A stretch of 64,000 nucleotides of DNA from Thermoflexus hugenholtzii JAD2 (GCF_900187885.1 NZ_FYEK01000027.1:318010-382009), one strand, 5' to 3'; positions 43,548 through 52,442 are shown, counted from the first letter of the stretch. Made by a program: numbers and translations. Notes: generated by a model from the sequence alone, not told the origin.

Positions 43548-43590
43548 CCGCGAATCCCCCCGGGTTTTGCGAGGTCGAAGGGATTCGCGG
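43548..43590. repeat. 43-bp palindrome, copy 2 (cas2 side)
   Basis: Same arms and conserved left part as copy 1. It begins five bases past the cas2 stop codon, so on the minus strand it forms a strong hairpin at the end of the cas transcript; there is no T-run after it. Confidence 0.75.
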
Positions 43591-43595
43591 AAGCT

Positions 43596-43874
43596 TTAGA
43601 TAATCCACACGTCCGGGTCCTCTCGGAGGGAGGACACGCCGAGGCCCCGGATGCGTCGCTGGCACGCGGCGCACAGCGTATAAATCCGCACCGCGTCTTC
43701 ACGGGCCTCCACCACCCGGCGGATCCGCTCCTCCAGCCGGTCCACCAGGCGCTCCTCCAGTTCCCCCTCAAACACGCTCTTCTGCACCCGGTCCAGCATC
43801 CCCCACAGGACCCGCGATAGGCGCAGCCGCCGCCGATCATCCGGAATGTCATACGCGACCACCAGATAAGGCAT
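43596..43874 (-). CDS. cas2: CRISPR-associated endoribonuclease Cas2
   Basis: 92 residues from ATG 43874, with GGAGGAGACGG upstream. Ferredoxin-fold opening MPYLVVAYDIPDDRRRLRL, where the Asp after Tyr is the conserved metal-site residue, then RVQKSVFEGELEE near 31-43 and DAVRIYTLCAACQ. With Cas1 it forms the spacer-integration complex. The frame could extend to 43919, but those residues overlap poor coding sequence. Last gene of the cas operon, 63 bases after cas1, directly before the palindromic region and leader. Confidence 0.95.
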   Translation of the reverse strand: MPYLVVAYDIPDDRRRLRLSRVLWGMLDRVQKSVFEGELEERLVDRLEERIRRVVEAREDAVRIYTLCAACQRRIRGLGVSSLREDPDVWII

Positions 43875-43937
43875 CTCCGTCTCCTCCATAAGCCTGCGAT
43901 GCAGCGGCGAGCGAGCCACCCGCCAGGATCGGACCCC

Positions 43938-44927
43938 TCACGCTTCCATCCGGAACGGCATATACGGCGACCCGCTCCAGACCGCCCGCACCATCCGCCG
44001 GACCTGCTCGTCGAGCCGTTCCCGCCAGGACGGCGCCCCCTCGCCGGGCGAGCGACGCATGAACGCCTCATAGGCCGTCAGATATCGCCGCAGGGCCTCC
44101 GGCCGCAGCAGCACCGCTCCATCTTCCTCCCGCTCCTCGAAGTCCTCCGCCCGGAAGGCCCGCCGGTTCACCAGGCTCAGCACCAGCCGGTCCACCACCG
44201 CATGTCGGAACTCCTCCACCAGATCCAGGGCCAGGGCCGGGCGCCCCTGCCGCACCTCGTGATAGAACCCGATGTAAGGATCCAGCCCGCAGGCGGCGAT
44301 CTTGCCGATCATCTCCCCGGTCAGCAGCGCATATCCCAGAGACAGCATGGCGTTCACCGGGTCCCGAGGCGGGCGCCGACGACGGCCCTCGAAACGGAGC
44401 TCCCCCCGGACCATCTCCCGGAAGGCCTCGAAGTAGGCCGCGGTGCCGCTCCCCTCGATCCCCCGCAGCGCCTCCAGGTCCGGCGCCGCCCGAGCCTGAG
44501 CGATCCGCCGCTCCAGGGCCTGCAGCGGCCGCTCCCAGCCCCGCTCCGGATAGGTGCGGGCGTAGCGCATCAGCAGGCGGCGCGCGTTCTCCAGCTTGGC
44601 CGCCACGATTTGCGCGGCGATCTCCCGCCGAAACCCCTCGTTCGTATAGCGCTCAAATTGCCGCAGCCGGAGCAGGGCGTTCCGCGAAAGGATCGGCGTC
44701 AGGCGCCCTTTCAACCGCCCCTCCACGGTGAAGAAGCACACTTCGATCCCCTGGGCCAACAACAACCCGATGGCCGGGGTAGTGAGCGACACGCCCCCGA
44801 AGACCCACACCCCCTCCACTTTGAAGGCCGGGACGCTGAGGAGAACCTCCTCCCCCTTGCGCACCACCAGGCGGTCCCCCTCGCGCCCCAGGACCGCACC
44901 CTGTTCGGTGAGATAAAGCATCGGCAT
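43938..44927 (-). CDS. cas1: CRISPR-associated endonuclease/integrase Cas1
   Basis: 329 residues from ATG 44927 (MPMLYLTEQGAVLGREGDRLVV). N-terminal beta-domain with FGGVSLTTPAIGLLLAQGIEVCFF and the helical catalytic domain: Glu in GIEGSGTAAYFEAF near residue 156, His in YIGFYHEVRQGRPALALDLVEEFR near 222 and the acidic pair near 234-238. These form the metal site for spacer integration. An upstream in-frame extension (to 45203) overlaps csm6 and is not real. A Cas1 of its own makes the III-A locus independent of other CRISPR loci for adaptation. Confidence 0.96.
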   Translation of the reverse strand: MPMLYLTEQGAVLGREGDRLVVRKGEEVLLSVPAFKVEGVWVFGGVSLTTPAIGLLLAQGIEVCFFTVEGRLKGRLTPILSRNALLRLRQFERYTNEGFRREIAAQIVAAKLENARRLLMRYARTYPERGWERPLQALERRIAQARAAPDLEALRGIEGSGTAAYFEAFREMVRGELRFEGRRRRPPRDPVNAMLSLGYALLTGEMIGKIAACGLDPYIGFYHEVRQGRPALALDLVEEFRHAVVDRLVLSLVNRRAFRAEDFEEREEDGAVLLRPEALRRYLTAYEAFMRRSPGEGAPSWRERLDEQVRRMVRAVWSGSPYMPFRMEA

Positions 44928-44965
44928 GGCCGGGCCCAAGGAGATCCGATATGGGCGCGCCCCTC

Positions 44966-46444
44966 CTACTCCTGAGACAGCCGCCCCTGGATGAAGTCCG
45001 CGATGGCGGAATACGGATCGTCCCGCGTGTCGATCCGGAGCATCCCCAGGATGCGCGCCAGCCCCTCCACCGGATCGCGGACCTTCCCCTCCCGCCATGG
45101 CGCGTAAGCGGCCTGCAGGTCCTCCTCGGAGACGCCTATGAAGTCGTGGCCGATGATGGTGCGATGCCGCCGCTCCACCAGGGGATCCAGCTGGTTCACC
45201 CAACGCAGGAGCTCCTGATACCGCCCTCGCTCCCTCTCAGGCACCAGGGGGTGGCCGTCCGCATCCGTCCCGCCCTTCTCGATGGCGAAGGCGAGCAGGG
45301 CCTTGTAGGTCGGCCGGGAGATCTGTTGCCAGTCCAGCGGCCGCCCCTCTACCTCCTGCTGCTCCAGGAAGCGCAACAGCGCCGGGTTCCCTCGGATCCC
45401 CTCCTCCCAGCGCCGGCGGGTCTCCTCCCGGGCCTTCGGGGCGAGGTCGGTGGGGAGGCCGAGAAGCATCTCCACCAGGTAACGGAGGAGGGCCTCCTGG
45501 AACCGGTAGACGCGGCCCAGGAAGTCGGCGTAGCGGCGGCTCCGATAGGCCGCCCGGGCGTTCCAGAACAGCTCCCGCAGCAGCGCCTCCCAGCGACGCT
45601 GAGGATCCCCCGGCCCGAGCAGGGGGTCCAGATCGTGCTGGAGCCGTTCCCGGATGAAGGCGCGGGTCGCCGGGTCGCCCTCCGTCATCGCCCGATCCAG
45701 CGCCTCCCGGGCCCCCTCGAAGTCGAACTCCATCCGCCGGGCGGCGTAGGCGGCCAGGGCGATCAGGCCCGGCGGGGCCCCGAGGTCTCGCAGGAGCGGC
45801 TCGGCGCGGGCGAAATCCCCCTCCCGCAGCCGGTCCCGGACGGCCTCCTCCCGGAAGGCCTGGAGGAGCTGGCGGCCGACCCGCAGCTCGTGGGGTTCTC
45901 CGCCGTAGGGGAGATAGAGGGCCCGCAGCCGCTCGCCGTAGCGGCGGATCCCCTGCAGCAGCAGCCCCATGTTGCAGGCCGGGGTGCCGCCCGCCAGGAT
46001 GACGTAGGCGTGTTGAAATCCTTCCGGGAGCGGGGGCAGGAGGCGCCCGAAGGCCTCGATGGCTTCGTCATACAGGGCGGGGTTGATGCCCTCGATCCGC
46101 CGCGCCTCCATCCGGAAGTCCTCCCGGAACCCGGCCTCCCGCAGGCGCTCCGGGAGATGGCGGGCGATGAGCTCGGCGAAATACAGGGTGTCTGAGGAGC
46201 GGTGCCGGGGATCGGGCTGGTCGGTGCCGAAGAGGATCACCCGCCAGGGGGGATCGAGGGGATGGCGGGAGAGGAGATAGCGCAGGCACGGCTCCAGGAT
46301 GGGGAAGCGCAGCCGCGCCGCCTGCCCGGGATCTTCCGCCAGCTCCTGAAGGAGGCGCTCGCCTCCCTCCCGGGCCGGCCGGATCTCCTGATTCTCCCAC
46401 ATCACGTCCCGCGCGCCGATGTTGCACAGGATCAGCAACGCCAT
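44966..46444 (-). CDS. csm6: Csm6-like CARF-HEPN ribonuclease
   Basis: 492 residues from ATG 46444, preceded by GGAGGAGG. N-terminal CARF domain: ALLILCNIGARDV at the start and VILAGGTPACNMGLLLQGIRRYG near 143-165, the ligand-binding loop that senses cyclic oligoadenylate made by Cas10. The C-terminal half is helical and ends with a HEPN domain carrying RTIIGH near 433-438, the Arg-x4-His catalytic motif, after LVERRH. Ligand binding should turn on unspecific RNA cleavage. It resembles the TIGR02710/Csm6 groups; which one is uncertain. Situated between csm5 and cas1. Confidence 0.85.
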   Translation of the reverse strand: MALLILCNIGARDVMWENQEIRPAREGGERLLQELAEDPGQAARLRFPILEPCLRYLLSRHPLDPPWRVILFGTDQPDPRHRSSDTLYFAELIARHLPERLREAGFREDFRMEARRIEGINPALYDEAIEAFGRLLPPLPEGFQHAYVILAGGTPACNMGLLLQGIRRYGERLRALYLPYGGEPHELRVGRQLLQAFREEAVRDRLREGDFARAEPLLRDLGAPPGLIALAAYAARRMEFDFEGAREALDRAMTEGDPATRAFIRERLQHDLDPLLGPGDPQRRWEALLRELFWNARAAYRSRRYADFLGRVYRFQEALLRYLVEMLLGLPTDLAPKAREETRRRWEEGIRGNPALLRFLEQQEVEGRPLDWQQISRPTYKALLAFAIEKGGTDADGHPLVPERERGRYQELLRWVNQLDPLVERRHRTIIGHDFIGVSEEDLQAAYAPWREGKVRDPVEGLARILGMLRIDTRDDPYSAIADFIQGRLSQE

Positions 46445-46491
46445 AGGCCTCCTCCCTCCGGGAACGCGGCGATGCCGGACGCATCCCGGCC

Positions 46492-47622
46492 TCATTCTGG
46501 GATCAGGCGGATCCATCCCAGGGGCAGGGTGGGCTTTCCGTCCTCGAAGAGCACCCGGCGGGTTTTGGGGAAGGGATCCCCCTTGCCCAGGTGGAAGAGG
46601 CGCCGCAGCTGCCGCACCGCCTCCGCGCCCATGGCCTCGGCCGCCGCCTTGCTCCGCCAGCCGCCCCCCCAGCCCAGGTTCAGGTAGACCGCCTGGGGCT
46701 CCGCCTCCATCTGGGCCAGCAGGCGACGATAGAAGGCGGTCCATTCCGCCAGGCCCAGGCGCTCCCCGAAGCGGAGCTCCCCCTCGGCGACGTGTCGGGC
46801 GAAGGTGTTGCAGGCGCGCGCCCACTCCCGGACCCGCGCCCGCCGCTCCTGCGGCCCCAGGACGTCCCGCTCCAGCAGGAAGGCGTCCTCTTCCACCTCC
46901 ACCCGCAAGTTGACCCGGTGATGGGGCCGGAGGATCTCCGCGGCGATCTCGAAGGCCTGTTCCGGGTCCGGGACGTGCTCCCCCGGTGCCTTCAGCCAGC
47001 TCAGGGTCCCGTTCGGCTCGTGCACCGCCACCCGGATCCGCCCGACGTCCAGGGCGTCGGAGGGGGCGGGCCCGCTGTCGAAGATCCGCAGGCCCCGCAG
47101 CGCGTCTTCGTGGGGGTCCTTCCCCATCAGCGCCTGCATCAGGGGGTCGTCGGCGAACTCCCTGACCCGGGCCCTGCGTTGCCGGGCCTCCTCGGCCCTT
47201 CGCGCCACCGCCTCCAGCCAGGCCTGGCGCTGGGCGGGGGAGGCCGCCCGCAAGGCGGCGAAGGCCAGGGCGGTGCGGATCGCCCCCTTGAGGGAGGAGC
47301 CGGGCAGATACGGCCGCCCGAGGGGGTCGGCGATGTGCTCGCGGATCTCCCGGGGGGGCGGGCCGGACCACGGGCGGACGTAGCGGGCGAGGGGGCGGCG
47401 GTCGGCCTCCCCCCAGAACCGCAGCGCCGCTGCCCCCTCCTGGATGTAGCGATCCAGGGCCCGGGGGTCGCGGGCCAGGGCCGCCGCCAGGCGCTCGGGA
47501 TCGAACCGCCACAGGCGTCCGTCGAGGACGGCGAAATCCGCCGAGCCCAGCCGCTGGCCGCTGCCGATATGCACCGGCGAGAGGAGCTCCACGCGATAGA
47601 TCCGACGCTCCAGGATCCCCAT
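46492..47622 (-). CDS. csm5: Type III-A effector subunit Csm5 (RAMP)
   Basis: 376 residues. RAMP fold opening IYRVELLSPVHIGSGQRLGSADF with the first glycine loop, and PYLPGSSLKGAIRTALAFAALR near 110-131, the family's characteristic segment. Csm5 caps the Csm3 backbone and takes part in crRNA 3' maturation. It follows csm4 with three bases between, and its length is normal. Confidence 0.93.
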   Translation of the reverse strand: MGILERRIYRVELLSPVHIGSGQRLGSADFAVLDGRLWRFDPERLAAALARDPRALDRYIQEGAAALRFWGEADRRPLARYVRPWSGPPPREIREHIADPLGRPYLPGSSLKGAIRTALAFAALRAASPAQRQAWLEAVARRAEEARQRRARVREFADDPLMQALMGKDPHEDALRGLRIFDSGPAPSDALDVGRIRVAVHEPNGTLSWLKAPGEHVPDPEQAFEIAAEILRPHHRVNLRVEVEEDAFLLERDVLGPQERRARVREWARACNTFARHVAEGELRFGERLGLAEWTAFYRRLLAQMEAEPQAVYLNLGWGGGWRSKAAAEAMGAEAVRQLRRLFHLGKGDPFPKTRRVLFEDGKPTLPLGWIRLIPE

Positions 47623-47625
47623 CGT

Positions 47626-48654
47626 CTACGCTCCTGTCTCAGCAAGGGCCTCCTTCGAGGCGCCGATCGGGAAGGCGAAGCCGTAGCGGTAGATCGGGTG
47701 CGGAAGGGGCTCCGGCGTCTCTCGAGGCGTGACGTCAGCCATCGCCCCCCACAGGCCCCGGGGGTCCCCGGTGAGGAGGGAGCCCTCGGCCAGCATCCGG
47801 ACGGCCCGTCGGCGGTAGGGCATGGCCAGCCGCCCGCCGATCCAGCCGCTGCGGGTCAGCCACCCGTATCGGGCGGCCTCGCCGAGGAGGGTCTCGAGCT
47901 GGTCCCGGGGCGGGTAGACGGGGGCGAGGGTGATGAAGGCGGGGGCCGCCGGGTCGCCGAGGGGGTCGGCGGGCTCGAAGCGGGGCACAAACAGCCCGTG
48001 GCCGGCGGTGCGGTCGCCCCCGACGCCGTGGTCGCCCAGCAGCCGGACCGCCGCCCGGAAGCGCTCCGCCTGAGCGGGATCCCGATAGCGGACCCGGAAG
48101 AACAGCCCGGCTCCGGCCTCCCGGAAAACCAGGCGCCCGAAATGCCACAGGCTGGAGGCCTGGGTGGGCAGATCCAGGGTCACCCGGGGGATGCGGTGGC
48201 GGGCCCAGAAGCGCTCTCCCGTCAGATCCCGCCGCCCGAAGGCCTCCCGCAGCGCCTCCGCCTCCTCCCCGGTCATCCAGACCGTCCCCTCGTGGATCTG
48301 GACGCCCTCCTCCAGGAGCTGGCCGCGCAGCATCCGGCGCAGCACCCCTTCGGAGACGAAGGCGATGTCCTTCAGGGGGAAGGGGAGGGCCTCAGCCCGA
48401 ACCGGCAGGTAGGGCCGCGGGTAGAAGCGGACCGGGCCGGCGAAGGGGAAGGCGGAGGAGATCAGGACCGGCGGCTCCGGGCGGAACCACTCCTCGGCGA
48501 GGGCGGGTTCTCCGAACAGCATCGCCCAAGCCACCCCCAGGGCCGCGTAGAGGGTGTCGGCGTGGAGGAGGGGCGAGGTCTCCTCCAGCCCGATCCCCCG
48601 CTCCCCGAGGTGGAAGGCGCCGCGGGGCTCCAGGTAGACGATCTCCTCCGTCAT
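47626..48654 (-). CDS. csm4: Type III-A effector subunit Csm4 (RAMP)
   Basis: 342 residues. Begins IVYLEPRGAFHLGERGIGLEETSPLLHADTLYAAL, the Csm4 N-terminal RAMP pattern (PRG-x-FHLGE, then SDTLFSAL-like), and ends with a glycine-rich RAMP loop GDHGVGGDRTAGHGLF near 200-215. Csm4 binds the crRNA 5' handle and sits beside Cas10. Overlaps csm3 by ATGA. Confidence 0.92.
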   Translation of the reverse strand: MTEEIVYLEPRGAFHLGERGIGLEETSPLLHADTLYAALGVAWAMLFGEPALAEEWFRPEPPVLISSAFPFAGPVRFYPRPYLPVRAEALPFPLKDIAFVSEGVLRRMLRGQLLEEGVQIHEGTVWMTGEEAEALREAFGRRDLTGERFWARHRIPRVTLDLPTQASSLWHFGRLVFREAGAGLFFRVRYRDPAQAERFRAAVRLLGDHGVGGDRTAGHGLFVPRFEPADPLGDPAAPAFITLAPVYPPRDQLETLLGEAARYGWLTRSGWIGGRLAMPYRRRAVRMLAEGSLLTGDPRGLWGAMADVTPRETPEPLPHPIYRYGFAFPIGASKEALAETGA

Positions 48655-49496
48655 CCCTGCTTCCCCTCGAAGGCCGGGATCCGGGCGGCCAGCTCATCGA
48701 AGCGGGCGATCATCTCCTCCACCGTGCGCCCCTCGGCCAGCGGGACGGCGGGATGCTTCTGGGGATCCAGGTAATGGGCCACCGGCTTCCACATCACCCG
48801 GAGGTCCCGGAAGGCCACGCGGCCGTAGCCCCGGCTGCCGCTGCCGCCCAGGTAGTCGTCCTCCAACAGGCGCATCCCCAGCAGCACCGTGCGGAAGGCC
48901 TCGCGGTCGTCGGCGTCGTAGACCGAGAAGAGCAGCTCGACCTCGAAGCGGGCGCCGGCAGGGACGCGCTCCATCTGCCGGGGGTTGGCGGCGGCGGTGA
49001 GCACATCGATGGCGGCCTCCGATTTCACCTCGGTGTAGGGGAGATCGGTGTTCACCTCGCTCCAGCGCTTGCGGGCGGGCTGGCCGTTCTCATCGAGGAT
49101 CTCCAGCTCCTCCAGCAGGCGGGCGTCGCGGACGATGAGGCGGACGGGCTCCAGGGCCCGCTGGCCGGCGACGCCGAAGGCCCGGCAGAGGGGACACGGC
49201 CGGCCCCCGCTTCGGTATTCCGCCTCGGTCTCGCACCAGTGGATGCGGATCAGAGGGTTCTTGGAGAGCACTTTCAGGGGCTTGCCCAAGGCCCGGGTCA
49301 GGAGAGAGCGCATCTTGCCCTTGAGGGAGGAGCCGGGGACGTAGGGCCGGCCGGTCACCGGGTCGCGGATCACCACGTTCTCCACCCCGCCGATCTCCAT
49401 CCCGGCGCCCACCCCGCCGATCCGCAGGCCGGTCAGGGCCTGCAGGGTGCCGGCGATTACGATCTTCCCCTGGAGTTGAACGATGTTCCCGCTCAT
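48651..49496 (-). CDS. csm3: Type III-A effector subunit Csm3 (RAMP backbone)
   Basis: 281 residues. GKIVIAGTLQALTGLRIGG, then IGGVENVVIRDPVTGRPYVPGSSLKGKMRSLL, the hallmark Csm3 sequence, and YLGGSGSRGYGRVAFRDL near 208-225. Csm3 forms the filament that binds crRNA and cuts target RNA every six bases; in characterised proteins the catalytic Asp stands two residues before the VIRDP segment (D33 in Streptococcus thermophilus). Here the aligned residue is Glu39 (codon GAG at 49380-49382). It overlaps both csm2 and csm4 by ATGA. A C-x-LC pair (CPLCRAFGVAG) near 100 is also present. Confidence 0.94.
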   Translation of the reverse strand: MSGNIVQLQGKIVIAGTLQALTGLRIGGVGAGMEIGGVENVVIRDPVTGRPYVPGSSLKGKMRSLLTRALGKPLKVLSKNPLIRIHWCETEAEYRSGGRPCPLCRAFGVAGQRALEPVRLIVRDARLLEELEILDENGQPARKRWSEVNTDLPYTEVKSEAAIDVLTAAANPRQMERVPAGARFEVELLFSVYDADDREAFRTVLLGMRLLEDDYLGGSGSRGYGRVAFRDLRVMWKPVAHYLDPQKHPAVPLAEGRTVEEMIARFDELAARIPAFEGKQG

Positions 49497-49951
49497 CGCT
49501 TATTCTTCTCCTCATAAGCTTTGTGGTAGGTGTGGTAGGCCAGGATGGCCTCGAAGAAGTCGACCATGCGCTGGAACCGATCCTCCAGCATCTTGCGATC
49601 GGAGGGATTGCCGCTGAAGACCGCTTCGACAGCCGCGCTCAGCACGTCCTGGAGGCGCTTGCCGCCCTTGCCGGCCCGGGCGCCCATGTAGGCCAGCTTG
49701 GGCTTGAGCATGCGGAGGCGGTTGGCGTCGAAGCGCATCTGCAGACGCCTCACCTCGCCGAAGACGTTGCGGATCTGGGAGGGGGACAGCTCCTGCTTCA
49801 CCAGCTCCTGCCCGATGCGCTCCGCCTCCTCCACGAGGGTCTGGTAGTCCCCTTCGAGGATGATGCGGCGGATGCGTTCTTTTTCGTTCGCCGGCGCCGC
49901 GGGGGCCGGGCTGCCCCGGGCGCCTGGAGGAGAGGGACTCCGGTTGCTCAT
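49493..49951 (-). CDS. csm2: Type III-A effector small subunit Csm2
   Basis: 152 residues. A disordered N-terminal tail rich in Pro, Ser and Ala precedes an all-helical domain: ELVKQELSPSQIRNVFGEVRRLQMRF and LKPKLAYMGARAGKGGKRLQDVL, both typical of Csm2, which forms the minor filament of the III-A complex. Overlaps csm3 by four bases, 22 bases after cas10. Confidence 0.92.
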   Translation of the reverse strand: MSNRSPSPPGARGSPAPAAPANEKERIRRIILEGDYQTLVEEAERIGQELVKQELSPSQIRNVFGEVRRLQMRFDANRLRMLKPKLAYMGARAGKGGKRLQDVLSAAVEAVFSGNPSDRKMLEDRFQRMVDFFEAILAYHTYHKAYEEKNKR

Positions 49952-49973
49952 CGCTGCACCTCCTGTCTGAGGG

Positions 49974-52442
49974 TTAATCGGGGGATCCTCCTCGGGTCAT
50001 CCATTCCACCCATCGGGCCAGGGGGCTCAGCCAGCGCAGGCGGCGCCCCCCCTCGGCGAGCAGCTCCTCCTGGAGCCGCTGCAAGGTCGGCTGGGCCTTC
50101 TCCGGCTGGCGGGCCAGGGCGTACACCAGGCGCCAGCGGGCCCGGTGGAACCCCACCATCCGCCGCAGCTCCTCGGGGCGCAGGCGGTCGAAGCCCAACA
50201 GCCGGACCTCCTCTTCCAGCAGGCCGGCGATGCTCATCATGCGGTGGAGGAAGCCCCGGGCCAGCCGCGGCTCCTCGCGATCCTCCGCTCGGATCAGCGA
50301 GCCCAGCTCCCGGGCCCATTTCCGAACCCACTCCGCGTCCTCCCAGGCCATCGGAACCCCGAAGAACCCGAAGGCGTCCTTGTCGCGGCCGTCCGCCCGC
50401 CGCAGGCCCTTGGCCGCCTCCAGGTGGTCGCCGGCCTCCGCCGCCGCCTGATACAGAGGAAACTTCTCGGGATGCATGGAGATGCCGCCGCTCAGGGTCA
50501 CGCTGGGGTTGCCGGCTGCGAACCGCCGGAAGTCCTCCCGCGCCCGGAAGGCCAGCTCCAGCACCCGATCCCACGACCCCACCGCCAGGAGATCGTCGCC
50601 GCCGGAGTAGATGAGATAGAGATGCCGGGCTTCGGGATCGACCTGCCGGCAGAGGACCGGCAGGTAGCCCTCGAAGAAGAGGGCGATGAGGTGGCTCAGG
50701 GTGGCGACCCGGGAGAGGGAGTAGCGCGCCCCCAGCCCGTAGCGGAACAGCCGACCCAGGTGGTCCACGTCCATCCGCAGGCAGGCCCAGGCCGGCGTCC
50801 CCTCCGCGGACTTCGCCATCTCCCCGAGCTCCACGATGGTGCCATCCCGATCCATCGGCGTGAAGGCGGGCAGGTAGCGGAAGTCGTGGACCGGGATGCC
50901 CTCGACGGGGGAGAGGTCCCCGTCGTGGAGGCGGATCACCCGATCCCCCGGCCGGAAGGAGTCCCGCAAGCCTCGCCGGTCGCAAAAGCGGAATTCCACC
51001 CCCAGGGCGCCAAGGACCGTCCGCCAGGTGAAGCGTCCGCGGAGGGCCCCCTGGGCCGGGCGGAGGATGAGGAAATCGTGGCGGCGGGCGATGTCGTTGC
51101 CCAGCTCCTCGAAGCTGCGGCACAGCGTGCATTTGGCCACGTCCTCGTCGGGGCGGGTCTCCACCGGGCGCGCGAGGGGGCCGCCGGTTTCTTCCTCGGC
51201 GTGGCAGACCTCGCAGCGGGGCCGGAGGCCGCCGCCGCCGAAGGGGCCGAACAGGAGCTCATAATGGCGCGCCATCGCCCGGCGGAACCGTCGGGCCTTC
51301 CGCGTCCCCAGGCGGGCGGAGAGCTCCGCCCAGCGTTCGGGGAGGCGGCCTTCCTTCAGGTGGAAGTCCCTGGCGGTCAGCCTCACGGCGTCCAGGGCGA
51401 TGGCCAGATCCCCGCCGTGGGCTTGGATCAGGACCTCGTCGAGGCGGTCGACCAGCTCCGGGAGACGGTCTTGGGCGGAGAGGGGAGCGAGCAGGTAGAA
51501 GTGGCCGCCCGAGCAGTAAACCACCTGCGTGGGGGGAAGGTCCAGCTCCCGCAGTAGGAACTCCACGGCGGCGTCGGCCAGGAGGGCGAGGTAGGCCGAG
51601 CGGCCGCGCAGGCTCTTGGCTGCCCCCTCCGAGCTGATGGCATACAGGAAGCGCTGGATGCCGGAGAGGTCGCCGCCGAGGAGCAGGGCGACCGGCTCCT
51701 CCGGGAACCCCCCCGTCCGGGTTCTCTCTTCCAGGCGCCGGAGGGTTTCCTCCGGGAGCTCGCCGACGCACACCGTGAGGGCGGCGGTCATCCGCAGGTG
51801 ATCGTAGAGGCTGACGTCGGGCTCGTCGCGGTAGGCGGCGGCGGGAACGCACCAGGTGAACCGGCGCAGCAGCGCCATCAGGGCGGTCAGGGCCTCCTCG
51901 GGCGTCTCCCAGATGACGGGGTCCAGGGCCTCCAGTGCCGCCTCGAAGCCCTTCCAGAGGCCGGGGTAGTCCGGGGCGATGGAGGCGGTGGGCTGCGGGA
52001 AGATCACCTCCCATGCCTTTGCGTCATCCGTCCCGCTCGGGAGCGGGACCGTCCCGAAGCCCCAGCTCGATGCGTCCGGCATAGGCGCTCGCTCGGGGAG
52101 CCGCAAGGCCGGCAGGAGCGCCTGCAACGGCTCCCGGGCGGGATCCCCGGGCTCTTCCTCCTCCCGGGGGACCCGTTCCCCCGAGGCCAGGCGGTCGGCG
52201 GCGACCAGCGCCCGGGCGTCCCGATCGTAGGGGGAGCCGTGGTGATCCCGGATCGCTGCGACCAGGCGCTTTTGGTCTTCGGGGGGGAGAAACTTCAGGC
52301 GGGGGGCCAGCCGCTGGGCGGCCCAATCGGCCCCTTGCTCCTCGTGGGGCCGTCGTTCCTGGCCCCAGCGGGCGCGCTGACGGAACTTCCCGATGTCGTG
52401 GAGGAGTCCGATCAGAGCCTGAAACGCGCGATCGGTGTTCAT
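49974..52442 (-). CDS. cas10: Cas10/Csm1, HD nuclease and cyclic oligoadenylate synthase
   Basis: 822 residues from ATG 52442, overlapping the cas6 stop as ATGA. N-terminal HD domain LIGLLHDIGKFRQRARWG (His15-Asp16). The two palm domains are separated by a zinc-binding segment with RCEVCHAEEE and KCTLCRSF. The second palm carries YSGGDDLLAVG, with GGDD at residues 614-617, the motif needed to make cyclic oligoadenylates from ATP. Both known Cas10 activities, DNA cutting and second-messenger synthesis, should therefore be present. C-terminal helical domain D4 ends GRRLRWLSPLARWVEW. A longer in-frame extension upstream overlaps cas6 and is not real. Confidence 0.96.
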   Translation of the reverse strand: MNTDRAFQALIGLLHDIGKFRQRARWGQERRPHEEQGADWAAQRLAPRLKFLPPEDQKRLVAAIRDHHGSPYDRDARALVAADRLASGERVPREEEEPGDPAREPLQALLPALRLPERAPMPDASSWGFGTVPLPSGTDDAKAWEVIFPQPTASIAPDYPGLWKGFEAALEALDPVIWETPEEALTALMALLRRFTWCVPAAAYRDEPDVSLYDHLRMTAALTVCVGELPEETLRRLEERTRTGGFPEEPVALLLGGDLSGIQRFLYAISSEGAAKSLRGRSAYLALLADAAVEFLLRELDLPPTQVVYCSGGHFYLLAPLSAQDRLPELVDRLDEVLIQAHGGDLAIALDAVRLTARDFHLKEGRLPERWAELSARLGTRKARRFRRAMARHYELLFGPFGGGGLRPRCEVCHAEEETGGPLARPVETRPDEDVAKCTLCRSFEELGNDIARRHDFLILRPAQGALRGRFTWRTVLGALGVEFRFCDRRGLRDSFRPGDRVIRLHDGDLSPVEGIPVHDFRYLPAFTPMDRDGTIVELGEMAKSAEGTPAWACLRMDVDHLGRLFRYGLGARYSLSRVATLSHLIALFFEGYLPVLCRQVDPEARHLYLIYSGGDDLLAVGSWDRVLELAFRAREDFRRFAAGNPSVTLSGGISMHPEKFPLYQAAAEAGDHLEAAKGLRRADGRDKDAFGFFGVPMAWEDAEWVRKWARELGSLIRAEDREEPRLARGFLHRMMSIAGLLEEEVRLLGFDRLRPEELRRMVGFHRARWRLVYALARQPEKAQPTLQRLQEELLAEGGRRLRWLSPLARWVEWMTRGGSPD

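Noticed and set aside
44928..45203. Upstream extension of the cas1 frame
   Set aside because: It overlaps csm6 and contains no Cas1-like sequence; the family start MPMLYLTEQG is at 44927.
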